The notes under the pieces are model-generated. The model was given only the letters and a program-made list of their open reading frames with translations. It had not been told where the DNA came from and did not search any database. Both the position numbers and the translations under genes were made by a program. DNA of 8,505 nt from Ignavibacteriota bacterium (lineage in GTDB: Bacteria; Bacteroidota; Ignavibacteria; Tepidaquicellales; Tepidaquicellaceae). The stretch is taken from contig PMIW01000230.1 of assembly GCA_003158365.1 (NCBI GenBank), positions 2,256 through 10,760 on the forward strand. Direction: 5' to 3'. This document shows positions 6,698 through 8,505 of this stretch, one piece after another. Position 1 is the stretch's first letter. Each line of letters begins with the position of its first letter.

Positions 6698-7765
6698 ATG
6701 TTTAAAAATTTATTTATCGAAAAAAAAGTAACTCCCAAATTCAACCCTTGTGAAATTGTCGATAAAGAGTTAGTTTACTATTTCTCAAAATATATTAATC
6801 CTTTCGACGTAGATACAAGGATATTGGATACCTCTACAGCTTTTAATGTAGAATCAATAACTCCTCCCGTAAAAAACATTATTAATTTACGGAAAATTAA
6901 TAATATCAAATCAATCAATAAATTCTTTGAAACTGCAAATAAAAAACTGCCTTTTAATGGTACAGTAATAGGATGTGTTGAATCTTATAATGAAAGAAGG
7001 TTCCGGATTAATGAAAGTTTCCCGAGACTAATTTCAAAGTTTATTTATATTAATGATTTTCTTGTCCACAGAGTATTCCCTAAAATCTCAATAACCAGGG
7101 GAATTTATAAGTATTTCTTTAATGATAAAAATAAAGCCTTGTCTGTAACGGAAACTTTCGGAAGGCTTTTTTCGTGCGGCTTCGAAGTGATTAACAGTAC
7201 AGTCATAAATAATCTGCTTTATTTTATCTGCAAGAAAGTTCGGGACCCTTTTTATGATGAAGAACCTACAAACGGTATTATCTATAAGATGAAAAGAATC
7301 GGCAAGGATGGAAAGATAATTAAAGTTTATAAAATCCGCACAATGAATCCTTATGCCGAATATTTGCAGAATTTTCTTTTTAAGGAACATAATTTAAAAG
7401 AAGGCGGAAAATTTAAAAATGATTTCAGGGTTACTTCCTGGGGAAAATTTCTGAGGAAGTACTGGCTGGATGAAATTCCGATGATATTTAATTTTTTGAA
7501 AGGCGATATTAAGCTTGTTGGTGTCAGACCGCTTAGCAAGCATTATTACAGTTTGTATTCGGACTCAATGAAAGAATTGAGATTAAAATTTAAGCCCGGT
7601 TTATTACCTCCCTTTTATGCGGATATGCCGAAAACTCTGGATGAAATTATGGAATCCGAAAAGACATATTTAACAGCGTACGAAAAAAATCCATTTAGGA
7701 CTGATTTTAAGTATTTCTTTAAAATTATAAGAAATATAATTTTAAGAAAAGCAAGAAGTTCTTAA
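6698..7765 (+). CDS. Bacterial sugar transferase (phosphoglycosyl transferase) with unusual N-terminal domain
   Basis: The C-terminal half of this 355-residue protein is a bacterial sugar transferase domain, the monotopic phosphoglycosyl transferase type that moves a sugar-phosphate from a nucleotide sugar to undecaprenyl phosphate and so starts a glycan. It shows KMKRIGKDGK...YKIRTM (197-216), the LDE motif with the presumed catalytic dyad D258-E259, KGDIKLVGVRPLS (268-280) and a KPGLLPPFYADMP segment. The long hydrophobic re-entrant helix that normally precedes KxxRxGxxG is missing; the segment GFEVI...NNLLYFICKK (161-180) stands there instead. The N-terminal half (about 60-180) resembles the last part of a class I methyltransferase without a SAM-binding glycine loop. 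An in-frame stop at 6695-6697 abuts the ATG, so this is the first possible start. It opens a second group with the Wzi-like gene. Domain call confident; N-terminal role unknown. Confidence 0.85.
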   Translation: MFKNLFIEKKVTPKFNPCEIVDKELVYYFSKYINPFDVDTRILDTSTAFNVESITPPVKNIINLRKINNIKSINKFFETANKKLPFNGTVIGCVESYNERRFRINESFPRLISKFIYINDFLVHRVFPKISITRGIYKYFFNDKNKALSVTETFGRLFSCGFEVINSTVINNLLYFICKKVRDPFYDEEPTNGIIYKMKRIGKDGKIIKVYKIRTMNPYAEYLQNFLFKEHNLKEGGKFKNDFRVTSWGKFLRKYWLDEIPMIFNFLKGDIKLVGVRPLSKHYYSLYSDSMKELRLKFKPGLLPPFYADMPKTLDEIMESEKTYLTAYEKNPFRTDFKYFFKIIRNIILRKARSS

Positions 7766-7779
7766 TCCAAACTTAATTA

Positions 7780-8505
7780 ATGAAGAAGTTTTTATTTACG
7801 GTAATTTTCATTACCTTCGGGACGTGTTTATTCTCTCAGGTGGAACTTGTACCTCCTTCTCATCCCGTCTATGATTATTTGAAAAGGATGCAGTTGCTTA
7901 ATGTATTGGATAATTATAATTCATCGGTTATTCCGGTTTCAAGACAGCAGATTGCCATTTACTTAAAAAAAATAAGTGAAAACAGGTCACAATTGACAGG
8001 TCTGGATAAAGATATTCTGAGGGATTATCTGGTTGAATGTGAATTTGATATTAATAAAACCGTTAATTCAAGCTATTCGTTATTTAAAAAACTGGACATC
8101 CCTGAAATTTTTAATGATAAAAAACAGAAGTATTTATATAATTACATCGACAGTAATGCATCTTTGTTTTTGGATATAAACGGATTTTTATCACAGAGAA
8201 ATTCAACCGGTGATTCTCTTGGCACGCATTCAATTTCTTTGGGGGAAATAGGTATCAGAGTGCGGGGTACATTGTATGATGCAGTAGGCTATTATTTAAG
8301 AATGTCGAACGGGCAGGTGATTAAAGGAAACCAGGGTGATATTGACATGTCAATTATTACATTTCCAAAGTTTAGTGCAAATACAAAATACAGGTATGAG
8401 AATCATAGTTTCGATACATATGAAGGATATTTAAGATACAGTACAAAAGATGAATGGTTTTCATTAACTGCAGGCAGGGAGGCGCTGCTCACTGGTTTCG
8501 GGTAT
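7780..8505 (+). CDS. Wzi-like capsule assembly outer-membrane protein, 5' part only
   Basis: The reading frame stays open for 242 codons to the end of the window, so the C-terminal part is missing. The start is the ATG 14 bases after the sugar transferase stop; an in-frame TAA at 7774-7776 excludes an earlier one. The N-terminus is a classic signal peptide (MKKFLFTVIFITF...), with likely cleavage between S19 and Q20. The segment PPSHPVYDYLKRM (25-37) with PVSRQQIAIYLKKI (52-65) matches the small helical domain before the barrel in many Wzi-like proteins. From about residue 130 the sequence has alternating, aromatic-ending stretches typical of outer-membrane beta strands (for example SLFLDINGFLSQ and YLRYSTKDEWFSLTAGRE). 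The final AGREALLTGFGY resembles the GRD...WGPG motif of Wzi. Wzi binds capsular polysaccharide at the outer membrane, which fits the locus. Other porin-like barrels remain possible. Confidence 0.72.
   Translation, partial: MKKFLFTVIFITFGTCLFSQVELVPPSHPVYDYLKRMQLLNVLDNYNSSVIPVSRQQIAIYLKKISENRSQLTGLDKDILRDYLVECEFDINKTVNSSYSLFKKLDIPEIFNDKKQKYLYNYIDSNASLFLDINGFLSQRNSTGDSLGTHSISLGEIGIRVRGTLYDAVGYYLRMSNGQVIKGNQGDIDMSIITFPKFSANTKYRYENHSFDTYEGYLRYSTKDEWFSLTAGREALLTGFGY

Noticed and set aside
6687..6731. Short 14-codon frame (ATG at 6687) overlapping the sugar transferase start, as a leader peptide
   Set aside because: The sequence is low-complexity and lysine-rich, with no attenuator-like structure or good ribosome binding site; likely chance.
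7088..7390. Minus-strand open frame of 100 codons
   Set aside because: It is antisense to the conserved sugar transferase core, with no independent support.
7780..7840. Lipoprotein signal at Cys16 of the Wzi-like protein
   Set aside because: The residues before Cys16 (FGT) do not match a lipobox, whereas cleavage at S19/Q20 is typical; a barrel protein also does not need a lipid anchor.

Overview
The window is part of a surface-polysaccharide (capsule, O-antigen or exopolysaccharide) biosynthesis locus. It holds seven complete genes and one gene cut by the window end, all on the + strand. Base composition is strongly AT-rich, roughly one third G+C by eye. Genes are tightly packed and mostly lack recognisable Shine-Dalgarno sequences. 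The last gene has a signal peptide ending in the 'SQ' style common in Bacteroidota and Ignavibacteria. The sugar transferase (6698-7765) and deacetylase-like protein (1865-2632) look like types I associate with the same broad group. I therefore infer a member of the FCB group (Bacteroidota, Ignavibacteriota or a relative), without claiming a genus.

Region 1 (36-6587) is a six-gene, probably co-transcribed run: a glutamine-dependent asparagine synthase-type amidotransferase, a NodB-like polysaccharide deacetylase, a FemAB-like GNAT acyl/aminoacyltransferase, a DUF354 protein, an FkbM-type methyltransferase and a second, divergent DUF354 protein. The first four genes are joined by stop/start overlaps (ATGA, ATGA, TTGA). 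The last two junctions are gaps of 2 and 10 bases. The two DUF354 genes start with TTG and GTG.

Region 2 (6588-6697) is a 110-base AT-rich gap with a 10-base inverted repeat. It is the only place in the window where a new transcription start or a weak terminator would fit.

Region 3 (6698-8505) holds a bacterial sugar transferase whose usual membrane hairpin seems to be replaced by a different N-terminal domain, followed 14 bases later by a truncated Wzi-like outer-membrane barrel protein.

A reasonable model is as follows. The sugar transferase starts the glycan on a lipid carrier. The six-gene run decorates sugars by amidation, N-deacetylation, N-acylation or aminoacylation, and O-methylation. 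The Wzi-like protein ties the finished polymer to the outer membrane. No conventional GT2 or GT4 glycosyltransferase, flippase or polymerase is present in the window, so the DUF354 proteins, which look GT-B/epimerase-like, are the best candidates for uncharacterised sugar-handling enzymes. No tRNA, rRNA, CRISPR array, insertion sequence or integration site was seen.
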